Positions 9,301 to 17,582 of a stretch of DNA of 64,000 nt are shown here, in pieces; within the stretch, counting starts at the first letter, position 1, and each line of letters opens with the position of its first letter. Under the pieces are notes generated by a model. It did no database searches and was not told the origin of the DNA. It saw nothing but the letters and a program-made list of their open reading frames with translations. A program made the position numbers and the translations under genes. Origin of the DNA: Paraburkholderia bannensis NBRC 103871 (GTDB lineage Bacteria; Pseudomonadota; Gammaproteobacteria; Burkholderiales; Burkholderiaceae); NCBI RefSeq assembly GCF_000685015.1, contig NZ_BAYA01000001.1, forward strand, positions 434,001-498,000, read 5' to 3'.

Positions 9301-12300
9301 CGACCAGCAGGCGCAACTCCTTGATGGCAGTCGGCAGCCACGTCGCCTGATGGTCGTCGAGCATGCCGACGAGCACCTGGAAGCAACCGTCGAGCATCGC
9401 GGGATGCGCGCGATAGCCATCGCTCGCGAGATCCGCGGGCAGTTCAACGCGTGCCAGCACGCTGCCGCGCTTGTCCCCGCGATAAAGCGCGCGCACCGGC
9501 TGGAACGCGGGGCCGTATTGCAGACCCAGCCGGGCGAGGCCCCGATAGAACACGGCAGAGTCGCACGTGTCGGTATATTCCTCACGCAACGCAGCAAGGT
9601 CGACATCGGCGCGTTCAGCCGCGACCAGCGCATCGAGAGTGCCACTCAGATGCAACTGCCCCTCGCCGATCCGGCCGGTCTCGCTGCTACGCACGCTGAG
9701 CGTGCGCGTCGAATGCTCGAAGGCTGCGAGATAGTCCAGCGCGCGATCCGTCGAAAGCACGAGCGGTGCGTGGATCGATACGTCACTCAGACGCCAGCCA
9801 GGCGCATCGGCGTGCAGCGTCGCAGCCGCCTCCAGCATCGTTTCGAGGTAGCCAGCCGCCGGCATGATCGCGGTGCCCGAGACCACGTGGTCCCGTAGAT
9901 ATGCCAGCGCCTCGTGCTCTAGATCGTTGAGCCAGACATGAGTGGCCGGATAGAACTCGCAGCCCAGCAACGGCCGGTCTGTCGAACCCACGCGCTGGTA
10001 CGCGGCACGCTCCGTTTCCAGCCAGAGGCGTTCGCGCTGCCAGGGATAGTTCGGCAGCGCGACAAAGCGCCCTTCGCCGTTGAGCGCGCGCCAGTCGATG
10101 GGCGTCCCGCTAGCGAAAATCTGCGCCACGCTACGCTGTACGCGCGCGCGTTCCGGTTCCGTACGGCGCAGGGTTTCGACGAGCCGCACCTCCTTCGCGC
10201 GCGCCTGCGCACATTCCCGGATCGCGCTCGCCAGCACAGGGTGCGGACCGACCTCGACAAACGTCGTATAGCCTTCGTCGAGCAGCGATTCGATCGCCGC
10301 CATGAAGGCGACCGGCTCGCGCACGTTGCGCGGCCAGTAGCCCGCGCCAAACGACGGCCCGCACGCCCGCGCGCCCGTCACGGTGGACCAGACCGGCAAA
10401 ACCGGCTCGCGGCCGGCCACCGGCGCCAGGGCGGTTTCCAGTTCGCCGAGAATGGGCGCCATCAGATGGCTGTGGTAAGGAACCTCGACCGTCAGCAGAC
10501 GATGGAACACGTCGCGCTCCGCGAGTTGCGCCGCGAGTTGCCGGATGGCGAGCGTCTCGCCAGCGAGCGTAATCGTTGCCGGGGCATTGATCGCCGCGAT
10601 CTCCACCCGCCCGCCGAACGGCTCAAGCAGCGGCGCGAGTTCTCGCGCACCGAGGCCCACGGCGAGCATGCTGCCGGTGCCGGCAAGCCGGGCTTGCAGG
10701 CGGCTGCGCGAATGACTCACGCGCAGCGCATCTTCGAGGCTGAGCGCGCCGCTCACACAAGCCGACGTCACTTCTCCCACGCTGTGGCCGACCACGGCGC
10801 CCGGCGTCGCGCCTGCCGCGCGCAGCATCGCCACGAGCCCCCATTGCAGGATGAAATTGGCCGGCTGCGCGAATTGCGTGCGCGTGATCTGCGACTGCGC
10901 TTCGTCCTTGAGCATTTCCGTCAGAACCGAAAAGCCCGCGATACGCTGAAAGATAGCGTCCGCTTCATCGACGGCGCGGCGGTACACAGGCTCCTCGCGA
11001 TACAACTGCTGTCCCATCGCCCACCACTGCGGCCCCATGCCGGTGAAGACCCACACGGACTCCTCGCGCCCCATCGCAGGCTGCTGGCCAGCAACGACAC
11101 GCTCGGACTTCTCGCCGCGCGCAAGTGCATCGAGCCCCTCGCGCAACGCCTCTAGATCCTCACCGATGACCACCGCGCGATGACTCAGCGCGGCACGTCG
11201 ATGCGCCGCTGAATGGAGCACGTCGGCAACCACGGTATCGGGCTGGGCGAGCATCGCGCCATATTGCCGGGCGAGTGCGCGCAGCGCGCCGGGATGGCGA
11301 GCGGAAATCGGCAAATAGAGCGGAAATCCTTCGAGACGCGGCATGCGGTCACGGGCATTGTCCCCGCAGCGGGGTACCGGCGCCGAGCGCAGCACCACAT
11401 GGGCGTTGGTGCCTCCGTAGCCGAAAGAATTCACCGCGACCAGACAAGGCTCGCCGTCGGCGGCGAGCGTCGAGGGCGAGTCCGCGAGCCGCACACCGAG
11501 TTCCTCGAAGCGGATGCCCGGATGCGGCGTTTGCAGATTGCCGAGCGCAAAAACCTCGCGATGCTGGAGCGTCAGCACAGCCTTGATGACACCAGCCACA
11601 CCGGCGGCGGCTTCGAGATGGCCGATGTTGCTCTTGACCGAGCCAATCGTCACCCGCTTGTCTGCACTTCGGCCAACACCATAAATCCTGCCGATCGCTT
11701 CGGCCTCGATTGGATCGCCCACTGCGGTGCCGGTGCCGTGGCACTCCACGTAGCGGACCTCGGTGGGATCGATGCCATGACGCTCGCAGACTTCGCGGAT
11801 CAAGGTGCTCTGCGCCTCGCCACTGGGCATCGAGATACCGGGCGTGCGGCCGTCGGAATTCACCCCCGCGCCCGCAACCGTGGCGAGAATCGTGTCGCCA
11901 TCCGCGAGCGCCTTCTCCAGGGTCTTGAGCAGGACGATGCCAGCGCCTTCCCCACGCCCGTATCCGTCGCCGCGCGCGTCGAACGACTTGCACTGGCCAT
12001 CGCGAGACAGAAACTGCCCCTTGCTCATGCCGATCGCGTATTCGGGCCGTGTCATGACATTGGCGCCGCCAACGACGGCCATATCGCACACGCCAGCCCA
12101 GATGTCCCGGCACGCGTAGCTGAAGGCAACGAGCGAGGACGAGCATGCCGTATCGATCGAGAGACTCGGCCCGCGCAGATCGAACATATGAGAGAGGCGA
12201 TTCGACAGCATGGTCATCATCATGCCGGCCGCGGTATTCGCGTTGTGACGCGCCCGGTTGGCTGTCTGCATCTGCGTGACCATGTGGTCAAGCATGAAGC

Positions 12301-12685
12301 CGCCCATATACACCCCGACGTTGCGCCCGGCATGCGCGGTGAGGTCGAGACCCGCGTTCTCGAATGCTTCCCAGATCAGTTCGAGCAGGAGACGCTGCTG
12401 CGGGTCGATATTCTCGGCCACGCGCGGCGGCAGATCGAAGAACTCGCCGTCCATCGCGCGGATATCCTGCTGGAGGAAATTGGCGCGGTCGACATAGGCC
12501 CGCCCTTTGGCGCTTTCGTCCTTCGCGTAGTAGCGCTTCGCGTCCCAACGGTCCGCCGGCACCGGGCCGGCCGTCACCACGCGTTTGCGCATGCCGTTGA
12601 GCAACAACTCGAGATTGTCGAGTCCTCCGGGCAAACGGCATGCCATGCCAACCACCGCAATTTCTCGCATTTTATTTGTTTCCAT
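6374..12685 (-). CDS. Type I reducing polyketide synthase, single module KS-AT-DH-psiKR-ER(degenerate)-KR-ACP
   Basis: About 2103 residues; positions below are within a residue or two. KS 6-430: C181 in DTACSSS, H316 in HGTGT, H356 in SNIGHLE. AT 545-850: S635 in GHSVG, and PYHSH at 736-740, the type seen in malonyl-specific iterative enzymes. DH 905-1180: H932 in HxxxGxxxxP and D1098 in LDGCFQ. Structural KR 1195-1400. ER-like segment 1415-1705 whose nucleotide motif is eroded to VVPHPLGVAV. Catalytic KR 1735-1910: TGGLGGFG, Y1885 and N1889. ACP 2010-2085: S2048 in DYGVDSLM. There is no methyltransferase and no thioesterase. The order matches iterative highly reducing synthases. The start could instead be the in-frame ATG at 12670, since the only AGGA abuts the first ATG. 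Confidence 0.95.
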   Translation of the reverse strand: METNKMREIAVVGMACRLPGGLDNLELLLNGMRKRVVTAGPVPADRWDAKRYYAKDESAKGRAYVDRANFLQQDIRAMDGEFFDLPPRVAENIDPQQRLLLELIWEAFENAGLDLTAHAGRNVGVYMGGFMLDHMVTQMQTANRARHNANTAAGMMMTMLSNRLSHMFDLRGPSLSIDTACSSSLVAFSYACRDIWAGVCDMAVVGGANVMTRPEYAIGMSKGQFLSRDGQCKSFDARGDGYGRGEGAGIVLLKTLEKALADGDTILATVAGAGVNSDGRTPGISMPSGEAQSTLIREVCERHGIDPTEVRYVECHGTGTAVGDPIEAEAIGRIYGVGRSADKRVTIGSVKSNIGHLEAAAGVAGVIKAVLTLQHREVFALGNLQTPHPGIRFEELGVRLADSPSTLAADGEPCLVAVNSFGYGGTNAHVVLRSAPVPRCGDNARDRMPRLEGFPLYLPISARHPGALRALARQYGAMLAQPDTVVADVLHSAAHRRAALSHRAVVIGEDLEALREGLDALARGEKSERVVAGQQPAMGREESVWVFTGMGPQWWAMGQQLYREEPVYRRAVDEADAIFQRIAGFSVLTEMLKDEAQSQITRTQFAQPANFILQWGLVAMLRAAGATPGAVVGHSVGEVTSACVSGALSLEDALRVSHSRSRLQARLAGTGSMLAVGLGARELAPLLEPFGGRVEIAAINAPATITLAGETLAIRQLAAQLAERDVFHRLLTVEVPYHSHLMAPILGELETALAPVAGREPVLPVWSTVTGARACGPSFGAGYWPRNVREPVAFMAAIESLLDEGYTTFVEVGPHPVLASAIRECAQARAKEVRLVETLRRTEPERARVQRSVAQIFASGTPIDWRALNGEGRFVALPNYPWQRERLWLETERAAYQRVGSTDRPLLGCEFYPATHVWLNDLEHEALAYLRDHVVSGTAIMPAAGYLETMLEAAATLHADAPGWRLSDVSIHAPLVLSTDRALDYLAAFEHSTRTLSVRSSETGRIGEGQLHLSGTLDALVAAERADVDLAALREEYTDTCDSAVFYRGLARLGLQYGPAFQPVRALYRGDKRGSVLARVELPADLASDGYRAHPAMLDGCFQVLVGMLDDHQATWLPTAIKELRLLVDALPTRYWCHAAEVARTARHIDSDLRIIADDGRVLAVLRGLRVTAAAAKPGRTDSHGDPVKLQMVQYAWSEAGHRGEPRRMGRWLVVEARGCTRGVRVARALEAFGAFGTVRLHAADAAGATGNCYGVRTDSSGDLAQALEEIGPLDGVVFVNGTPAQLASADPVGTQALTFMAQVSRALALRSAESRPRAYVMTQGAFQLTERDAPVEPAQTALNGFARVAFSEIEGMRFSTIDLSVEASMEDFDSAMLELLCDAPEDEVAIRAGQRYVSQLSNDLAITQARISPIPLTQARRVLVRPLAENEAGEGLVKLVETPPVTLGEGDVELRVEHLGLTLRQLDASTSEAFDGRFVEAIGTVSAVGASVVDLKVGMRVYGLVPADFASHVHGPHRDFHVVELPADVAPRAVLFAAVRAAVAERLAQQMALGPGACVLVVPHPLGVAVAAALQRRGVEVVRAPSGDNGSVLCGDVLEELMASHTAGAGFDAIVAPLAQWGEQFGWRVLAEGGGLVDIAAHAMPFAAPAAASFVLRADLAALAGRTSFDAALRDAVARAARGELVAADVLPVSLADLATRKLAMPQADLSMIVSFDSGAAALPVQVHEAIALRADATYLVTGGLGGFGQKTAAWLVDRGARHLVLAGRSGATTPERRAFVEALEAQGVDVTCVASDLSDAGAVRDLFEMLHGRPQPLRGVFHAAAVIIDEPVSELSAVSLDRVMRAKALSACLLHEHTLALPLDYFVLYSSIANLVGNSRQASYVAANGFLDGLAWRRRALGLPATSINWGAIEDTGVIARDEKLAQFMRYMGLRGMQTAEALHWLERALARDVVQLGVMLITNWTDWARFETLGGTSPRFAALIAADLSADTGTRERLREELEALAPRERFAVLAGLVCALVADELDMSMESIALDRPILDYGVDSLMATEIQLLMDRDLGVAVSVLEILDGLTVRRIVERTLGSFGWDDSVHVADDKAA

Positions 12686-12772
12686 TCCTAATCAATCGAA
12701 AAAGAAGCGCTGGACACCCACCACCGACAGTGTTCAGCCAGCTCCCCGAATCCCGCGCTTCCTCACGCGTCG

Positions 12773-14251
12773 TTACCGATAGAACGCCGCGAGAACCTGC
12801 ACACTGCTGCGCTCGGACATCGCGCCGTAGCGGTCCCAAACCGGGCCATATTGCGTCTGCAACTGCAACGCCACATCGAAGCGGTCGAAATGCCGACGGA
12901 CCTCCAGCCACCCCTGACCGCCCCCGCCCTGGTCAAACTGCCCGAAGGCCGAAACATCGACCCGCCGCACAACGGCGTTACGCCAGATCGCCATCGCAAA
13001 CACTCCATATCGCGTAGGCAACTCCTGTGCGGTGACGCTCCCCTGCACGGCCCGGCCCCAGGCCATCGGATTCGTCGCGGCAAGCGTGCGCCACTGCGCC
13101 GGGCTGGCACCCGCGCCGTTGGTCTGCAACTCGAGCGTCAGCGCAAGGTTAGTCGTCGGCAACGTCCACGTCAGACCGCTCGCCGAACTGACCCGAAACG
13201 CCGAATCGCCATTCGTACCCATCGTGCTTGCGATCAACGAAGGCCGGCGTCCCATGGAAATCTCCGTGTAGCCAACGACCGCATTACCGAACAAGCCACT
13301 GAGATTCATGCCGAACTGCGGCGCCTGCCCTTCTTCGCCGTATGCAACCACTTGCGGCTGCAACGAAGCGCCCATGCGCTGGCTGCCAACGAACATCCAC
13401 CGGCCGATGCTGTTGGTCCGCTCGAGCGTGCCCGACGCCTCAGGGTCGCCCGGCTCCATCCGGCTGGCTAGCCGCGGCGAGAAAAGCATCTGCGCCGAGC
13501 CCGAGTCCCACACCTGCTGCCCGCGCACGCCGATCGTTCCGAGCCGGTTCGTGCGCCGACTGAGCGGATCGGGCGACACATCGAGATCGACCGCGCCCGC
13601 CTTGAAAAAATCGGTCGGGTTGTAGCCGAACGCCACACCGACGCGCTGATTCATGCGCCCCACGTCGAGCGTCGTCAGCTTGCCCGGACGCCAACCCACG
13701 TAGGCCTCGCGCAAGAGGCTCTCTGTATGAGCCGGCGCCGCCGCCGATGAAAGCGGATCGAAGCGGTCGAGCCGCCACGACGCGTTGACATCGAACTGCC
13801 CGGCCAGTGTCTTTTCATAGCGCAGGTCGAGCGAAGCCTGATTGCGCCAGGCGCCCCCACCGTCGCGCAGATCGGCATATCGCACCGCATCCTGAACACT
13901 CAATGCGAGATCCCGGCTACCGGATGACGACGACGGCGCCGAACCAGCACTGACGGGCGCAGGCAGAACGGGCGGAAGATCGGTCGTGTCGCTTGCGCGC
14001 TGCGCCGATGGATTCGCACCGTCTGCGGCTTGCGCACGCCCGGCCAACGCAGCGTTGTCTGCCGCCTCGGCGGGCATAACCTGATCGTGCTGATCGTGCT
14101 GATCGTGCTGATCGGCGAGGCGCAAGGCGGCGTCGATCGCATCGTCCCGAGCGGCGTTTGCAGCTTCACCCGCCGACGCGGCCCGCGACACCAGCGATGC
14201 CGTACCGATGAGCGCGGCCAACACGAGTACCCTTGTCCTTCCCTTACTCAT
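12773..14251 (-). CDS. Predicted outer-membrane beta-barrel protein of the polyketide operon
   Basis: 492 residues from the ATG at 14251, chosen because it overlaps the stop of the upstream gene (ATGA) and starts a clean signal peptide, MSKGRTRVLVLAALIGTASL, ending near ASA at residue 27. Residues 28-110 are a low-complexity Ala/Asp/Ser region with a QHD repeat. From about 110 on there are alternating polar and aromatic strands (SLDLRYEKTL, NASWRLDRFD, EAYVGWRPG, FGYNPTDFFK), and the protein ends VQVLAAFYR, as expected of a barrel of perhaps 16 or more strands. No named family is recognised with confidence; it resembles the DUF1302-type barrels that accompany LolA-like carriers and exporters. 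It is inferred to be the outer-membrane end of the export path. Confidence 0.75.
   Translation of the reverse strand: MSKGRTRVLVLAALIGTASLVSRAASAGEAANAARDDAIDAALRLADQHDQHDQHDQVMPAEAADNAALAGRAQAADGANPSAQRASDTTDLPPVLPAPVSAGSAPSSSSGSRDLALSVQDAVRYADLRDGGGAWRNQASLDLRYEKTLAGQFDVNASWRLDRFDPLSSAAAPAHTESLLREAYVGWRPGKLTTLDVGRMNQRVGVAFGYNPTDFFKAGAVDLDVSPDPLSRRTNRLGTIGVRGQQVWDSGSAQMLFSPRLASRMEPGDPEASGTLERTNSIGRWMFVGSQRMGASLQPQVVAYGEEGQAPQFGMNLSGLFGNAVVGYTEISMGRRPSLIASTMGTNGDSAFRVSSASGLTWTLPTTNLALTLELQTNGAGASPAQWRTLAATNPMAWGRAVQGSVTAQELPTRYGVFAMAIWRNAVVRRVDVSAFGQFDQGGGGQGWLEVRRHFDRFDVALQLQTQYGPVWDRYGAMSERSSVQVLAAFYR
14090..14118. repeat. In-frame 9-bp tandem repeat inside the barrel gene
   Basis: About 3.5 copies of a CTGATCGTG unit, encoding a repeated Gln-His-Asp tripeptide on the minus strand just after the signal peptide. 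The unit is a multiple of three, so copy-number change alters linker length without a frameshift. Confidence 0.8.
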
Positions 14252-15027
14252 TCCGGCCGAAACCGCGCGAGATAGTCGCGCTGCATCCAGGCATCGGGGA
14301 TATCTCGCCACGCGTAGTTATCGAAACGCATGACCGTGACCCAGCCCGAATCGAGGCCGTCAATGATCACGACCTCGGTCGGACGCATGGCGCCGAGTTC
14401 CTGCTGATAACGGCGATAGAAGGCCGTTTTCAGCAATCGATCGCCGTCCGCATAGAAACGCGCTTTAACGGGACGCGCATTGCTCGCGTCGAGCCACATG
14501 TCGATGCGGCGATAAATCAGATTCGGGGTCTTGCCCGCGAGCGACAACCGGTAGCAGTGTCGCGTCTGACGATCACCGTCCATCACGTCTTCTTCGCCCA
14601 CGAGCGTCGCGGCGTAGTCGTGTGAAAAATTCGCGGTCACGACATCTCCATTGGACTCCTGACCAAGCAGACGCTGGTCGGGCGAAATGCGCAAGCTTGC
14701 CTGATTGGCGGGGTCGTAAAACCAGAGGTCGTCACCGCTTTTGAGCATCAGCTTGCCGACATCGCGCGCTGGCGCGATGAAGCGCACCAGTGTGCGAAAT
14801 GTGCCGCCACCGCTATCGGGTTTCGTATAGATCGTCAGCGCGTTGCTGTCGATCTCTTTGCCCGCCCGGTACTCGGTCAGCGCGGCATTGAGCAAGAATG
14901 ATTGGCCCGGTACGCGAATGACGTCGCTTGCCGCCAGAAGCTGCTGGCCATCTGTCGCGGAAAAAGCCGGTGTCGTAGTTGCGTACACCAGGAAAAAACA
15001 GATCGAATTAAACCAACGCAGCCGCAT
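14248..15027 (-). CDS. LolA-like periplasmic carrier (outer-membrane lipoprotein-sorting protein family)
   Basis: 259 residues from the ATG at 15027; GGAG lies 6 bases upstream, and a second in-frame ATG at 15033 is too close to that site. Signal peptide MRLRWFNSICFFLVYATTT ending near AFSA. The mature protein matches the LolA_like family: RTLVRFIAPARDVGKLML, then DDLWFYDPANQASLRIS, then a hydrophobic YRRIDMWLD strand and RFDNYAW near the end. LolA-fold proteins form an open barrel that shields a lipid while crossing the periplasm. It sits between the permease gene (34-base gap) and the barrel gene (4-nt overlap). This points to dedicated transport of a lipid-like product and not to general lipoprotein sorting, which a cell does with lolA elsewhere. 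Confidence 0.82.
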   Translation of the reverse strand: MRLRWFNSICFFLVYATTTPAFSATDGQQLLAASDVIRVPGQSFLLNAALTEYRAGKEIDSNALTIYTKPDSGGGTFRTLVRFIAPARDVGKLMLKSGDDLWFYDPANQASLRISPDQRLLGQESNGDVVTANFSHDYAATLVGEEDVMDGDRQTRHCYRLSLAGKTPNLIYRRIDMWLDASNARPVKARFYADGDRLLKTAFYRRYQQELGAMRPTEVVIIDGLDSGWVTVMRFDNYAWRDIPDAWMQRDYLARFRPE

Positions 15028-15061
15028 GGCCATCTCCAGTACAAAACGTGTCGAACTCGCT

Positions 15062-16444
15062 TCACACATGACGCAACGCATCGACGACCGACAGACGCGC
15101 TGCCCTGTGCGAAGGCCACCATGCCGACAGCGCCGCGACAAGCGACAGGCAACCGAAAACCAGGCCAATCTGTCGCCATTCCCCCCAGACGCGCACGGAG
15201 AGCGGCACGGAGTCGACCCGCGCAGGCGGGGTCCACGTGAGCCCGCTGTGATTGACCACCGCGGCGATACCAACGGCGACGAGAACGCCAAGCATCAGGC
15301 CTTCGCAGACGAATAGCTTCTGGATGCCGCGTCGCCGCATCCCCATCGCGCGCAACGTGCCGATCTCGACCGTGCGCTCGACCACCGCCGTGCTCATGGT
15401 GTTGCCGACCACGAACAGGACGATTGAGCTCACCAGCGCGAACATGAACCCGAAGATGACCGAGAACATGCTGTTGGTCTGCCCATAGGACGGATTGAGT
15501 GTTTCGAAGTCCTGCACGTCGAGCGGCTGGTCGCCGAAGCTCGCGGCCAGGATCTGGCGGATGCGCTCGCGCGCCATGGGAAGTTGTGCCGTGTGTCGAA
15601 GCTGCACTTCGATCGCCGTCACGCGCGGTTCGCCCCCGCCGTAGACGAGTCGCTGCGCGCGTGGCAGATGCACGGCAAGGTAGATGTCGTCGAATTCCTT
15701 GACGCCCTGCTGAGCCACACCGACGACATCGAAACTACCCACATTGGGTGCGCCCTGCGCCGCCGCAGCGAGTACGTCGATGCGCGCCTGGGGCGCTGCC
15801 GGGCGCGCGGGCGCCTCGGCCGCCACCAGCGCGAGCAGCTCAGAGGGTGCCGTAGAAGCAGAGGCGCCGGCAGGGTGATCGGCGATCACGTCATCCGACG
15901 CGCAGCCGGTCAGATGCAGCGGCTCGCAAAGCTTCAGCACGCGCGCAAGGCCAAAACCGGCTACGGCCGCATCGGGCTGGGTGCCTGCGAGCGGCGACGA
16001 AGCGGCGGGTGCCCCCAGGCCATAGTCGTCCCACTGCTGCATGCGCGCCTGATCCGTGGCAATGGCCCCCTCCACAACGACCGTGCGCGTCACGCCCGCG
16101 TCGAAATTTCCCGCCACGCCACCGAGTTCCAGCGTGGGCGTGATGACGGTGACCTCGCTACGCAGTGCTGGATCGCCTTGCAGCGCTTGCACGATGCGCG
16201 TGTAATCGCGTATGCCGTAAGCACGCGAGTTGCCGCTGCCAAACAGGTAATAACCACGACGCTGGATCTGTAGATGACCGCTGTTGCGCACGATATCGGA
16301 CTGCAAGCCGAGCGTGATGTCTGTCGTGAAGCCACCGAACAGCAGGATGGCGCAGACCCCGACGATCATGGCGAGCAGCGTGGCGATCGAGCGGCGCCGA
16401 TTGCGCTGAAGGTTGCGCAACGCCAACAGGAGAGTGGCAATCAT
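15062..16444 (-). CDS. ABC transporter permease, FtsX/MacB/LolC-E type
   Basis: 460 residues. N-terminal membrane segment (about 20-42) preceded by the arginine-rich ALRNLQRNRRRSIATLLAM typical of FtsX-type permeases. A large periplasmic domain of about 285 residues follows, with an Ala/Pro-rich insertion near 190-230. Three C-terminal membrane segments begin at FSVIFGFMFALVSSIVLFVV, with the family signature VVERTVEIGTLRAMGMRRRGI between the first two. Type VII exporters of this kind extract substrates from the outer leaflet of the inner membrane by mechanotransmission and do not pump through a pore. It overlaps the ATPase gene by 4 nt (16441-16444), so the two subunits are coupled. Confidence 0.92.
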   Translation of the reverse strand: MIATLLLALRNLQRNRRRSIATLLAMIVGVCAILLFGGFTTDITLGLQSDIVRNSGHLQIQRRGYYLFGSGNSRAYGIRDYTRIVQALQGDPALRSEVTVITPTLELGGVAGNFDAGVTRTVVVEGAIATDQARMQQWDDYGLGAPAASSPLAGTQPDAAVAGFGLARVLKLCEPLHLTGCASDDVIADHPAGASASTAPSELLALVAAEAPARPAAPQARIDVLAAAAQGAPNVGSFDVVGVAQQGVKEFDDIYLAVHLPRAQRLVYGGGEPRVTAIEVQLRHTAQLPMARERIRQILAASFGDQPLDVQDFETLNPSYGQTNSMFSVIFGFMFALVSSIVLFVVGNTMSTAVVERTVEIGTLRAMGMRRRGIQKLFVCEGLMLGVLVAVGIAAVVNHSGLTWTPPARVDSVPLSVRVWGEWRQIGLVFGCLSLVAALSAWWPSHRAARLSVVDALRHV

Positions 16445-17148
16445 GCCGCCCCCTGCTGCGCAAGACTCACGTGATCGACGACGCGGCCGTCGCGAATGCG
16501 CACGATATCGTCCGCCGCATCCAGAACGATCGGATCATGCGAAGAGACGATGAACGAGACGTCCTGCTCGCGCTGAAGGCGCCGCATCAACGCGATGATC
16601 TGCGCACCCGTCTGGCTGTCGAGACTCGCGCTCGGCTCGTCGGCCAGCACCCATGCCGGGCGCGCCGCCAGCGCACGCGCAATCGCGACACGCTGGCGTT
16701 GACCGCCAGAAAGCTGCCCTGGCCGATGACGGGCCTGGTCGGCAATACCCACTTGTTCGAGGAGATCCATGGCTCGGCGGCGGCGCATGTCGCGCGGCAC
16801 GCCAACCATCGCCAGCGGATACTCCACATTTTCAAGTGCGGAGAGAACCGGCAATAGATTGAAGGTCTGGAACACGTAGCCGATACGGCGTGCGCGAAAG
16901 TCGGATCGCGCGTCATCGGACAGACGCGCGGTATCTTCACCTGAGATCACGATGCGGCCGCTGTCGGGCTGATCGATACAGCCGATCAGGTTCAACAAGG
17001 TGGTCTTGCCGCTCCCGGATGGGCCGCTGAGTACCGTCATGCGGTTCGCGGCAATTTGCAGGTTGACCTCGACAAGACCCGCTATCTGGACGTTGTCGAG
17101 ACGATAGAACTTGCTGACCCGTTCGATCAGAATGCCTTTGCTGGTCAT
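16441..17148 (-). CDS. ABC transporter ATP-binding protein, LolD/MacB-like; first gene of the polyketide operon
   Basis: 235 residues. Walker A GPSGSGKT (about 42-49), Q-loop YVFQTFNLLPVLSALENVEYPL, signature LSGGQRQR (about 144-151), Walker B VLADEPSASLD and H-switch SSHD. The phrase FQTFNLLP..NVEYPL is typical of the LolD/MacB/FtsE group that partners FtsX-type permeases. As first gene after a 434-base non-coding region it heads the seven-gene operon, so exporter and biosynthesis are made together. Confidence 0.93.
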   Translation of the reverse strand: MTSKGILIERVSKFYRLDNVQIAGLVEVNLQIAANRMTVLSGPSGSGKTTLLNLIGCIDQPDSGRIVISGEDTARLSDDARSDFRARRIGYVFQTFNLLPVLSALENVEYPLAMVGVPRDMRRRRAMDLLEQVGIADQARHRPGQLSGGQRQRVAIARALAARPAWVLADEPSASLDSQTGAQIIALMRRLQREQDVSFIVSSHDPIVLDAADDIVRIRDGRVVDHVSLAQQGAA

Positions 17149-17174
17149 TTAGTATGTCTTATTGATAGTGGCGA

Positions 17175-17191
17175 ACGTTCTTGTTGAACGT
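17175..17191. promoter_or_regulatory. Inverted repeat in the operon leader
   Basis: ACGTTC-TTGTT-GAACGT, 6-bp arms and 5-bp loop, 27 bases upstream of the ATPase start codon and downstream of the candidate promoter. It could be an operator or an mRNA hairpin in the leader. Confidence 0.35.
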
Positions 17192-17244
17192 ACTGACCGC
17201 TATTCACCGCTTTAGATAGCCCGTAACGGACACACTGCGTTGCC

Positions 17245-17273
17245 CTGATAGGGTCACCCAATCGAAACGTCAA
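17245..17273 (-). promoter_or_regulatory. Candidate sigma-70 promoter of the polyketide/export operon
   Basis: On the minus strand: TTGACG (17273-17268), 17-bp spacer, TATCAG (17250-17245). A start near 17238 would give a leader of about 90 nt containing the inverted repeat at 17175-17191. Confidence 0.4.
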
Positions 17274-17582
17274 TCCCCGTGATCGTTTCTGCGACCTGCT
17301 TCGTTATAGCTTCCGGCAACAAGGCGAGTGTATCGCCCCCATAACGGGCCGATGAATAAGAAAATTCCTATTAAGGGGCAAGTCAAAGGCAAAGCAGGAA
17401 CGTGCCCTGAGACTCGATTTAAATAATTCGGAATACAGATTATTTACGGGAGATTTGGAGAAGATATTCAGATATCGTCCAGACGGCCTGAGCAGGCATC
17501 AGACCGCGAGTCCGAAGGAAAAGACCCGCGTGAAACAGCGGCACGGCGCATTGTCTGAGCGCCGGCCGCTTGTACCGCTACA

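Larger units (their letters stand above)
17149..17582. other. Upstream region of the polyketide/export operon; AT-rich, no gene
   Basis: 434 bases between the S9 peptidase stop and the ABC ATPase start. The part from about 17340 to 17465 is clearly richer in A+T than its surroundings (for example ATTTAAATAATT near 17417). It holds a candidate promoter and a hairpin described separately. No regulator gene is present here or inside the operon. Confidence 0.6.

Noticed and set aside
12258-12691. Plus-strand frames opposite the PKS start
   Set aside because: Shadow composition; the PKS KS domain occupies the other strand with invariant motifs.
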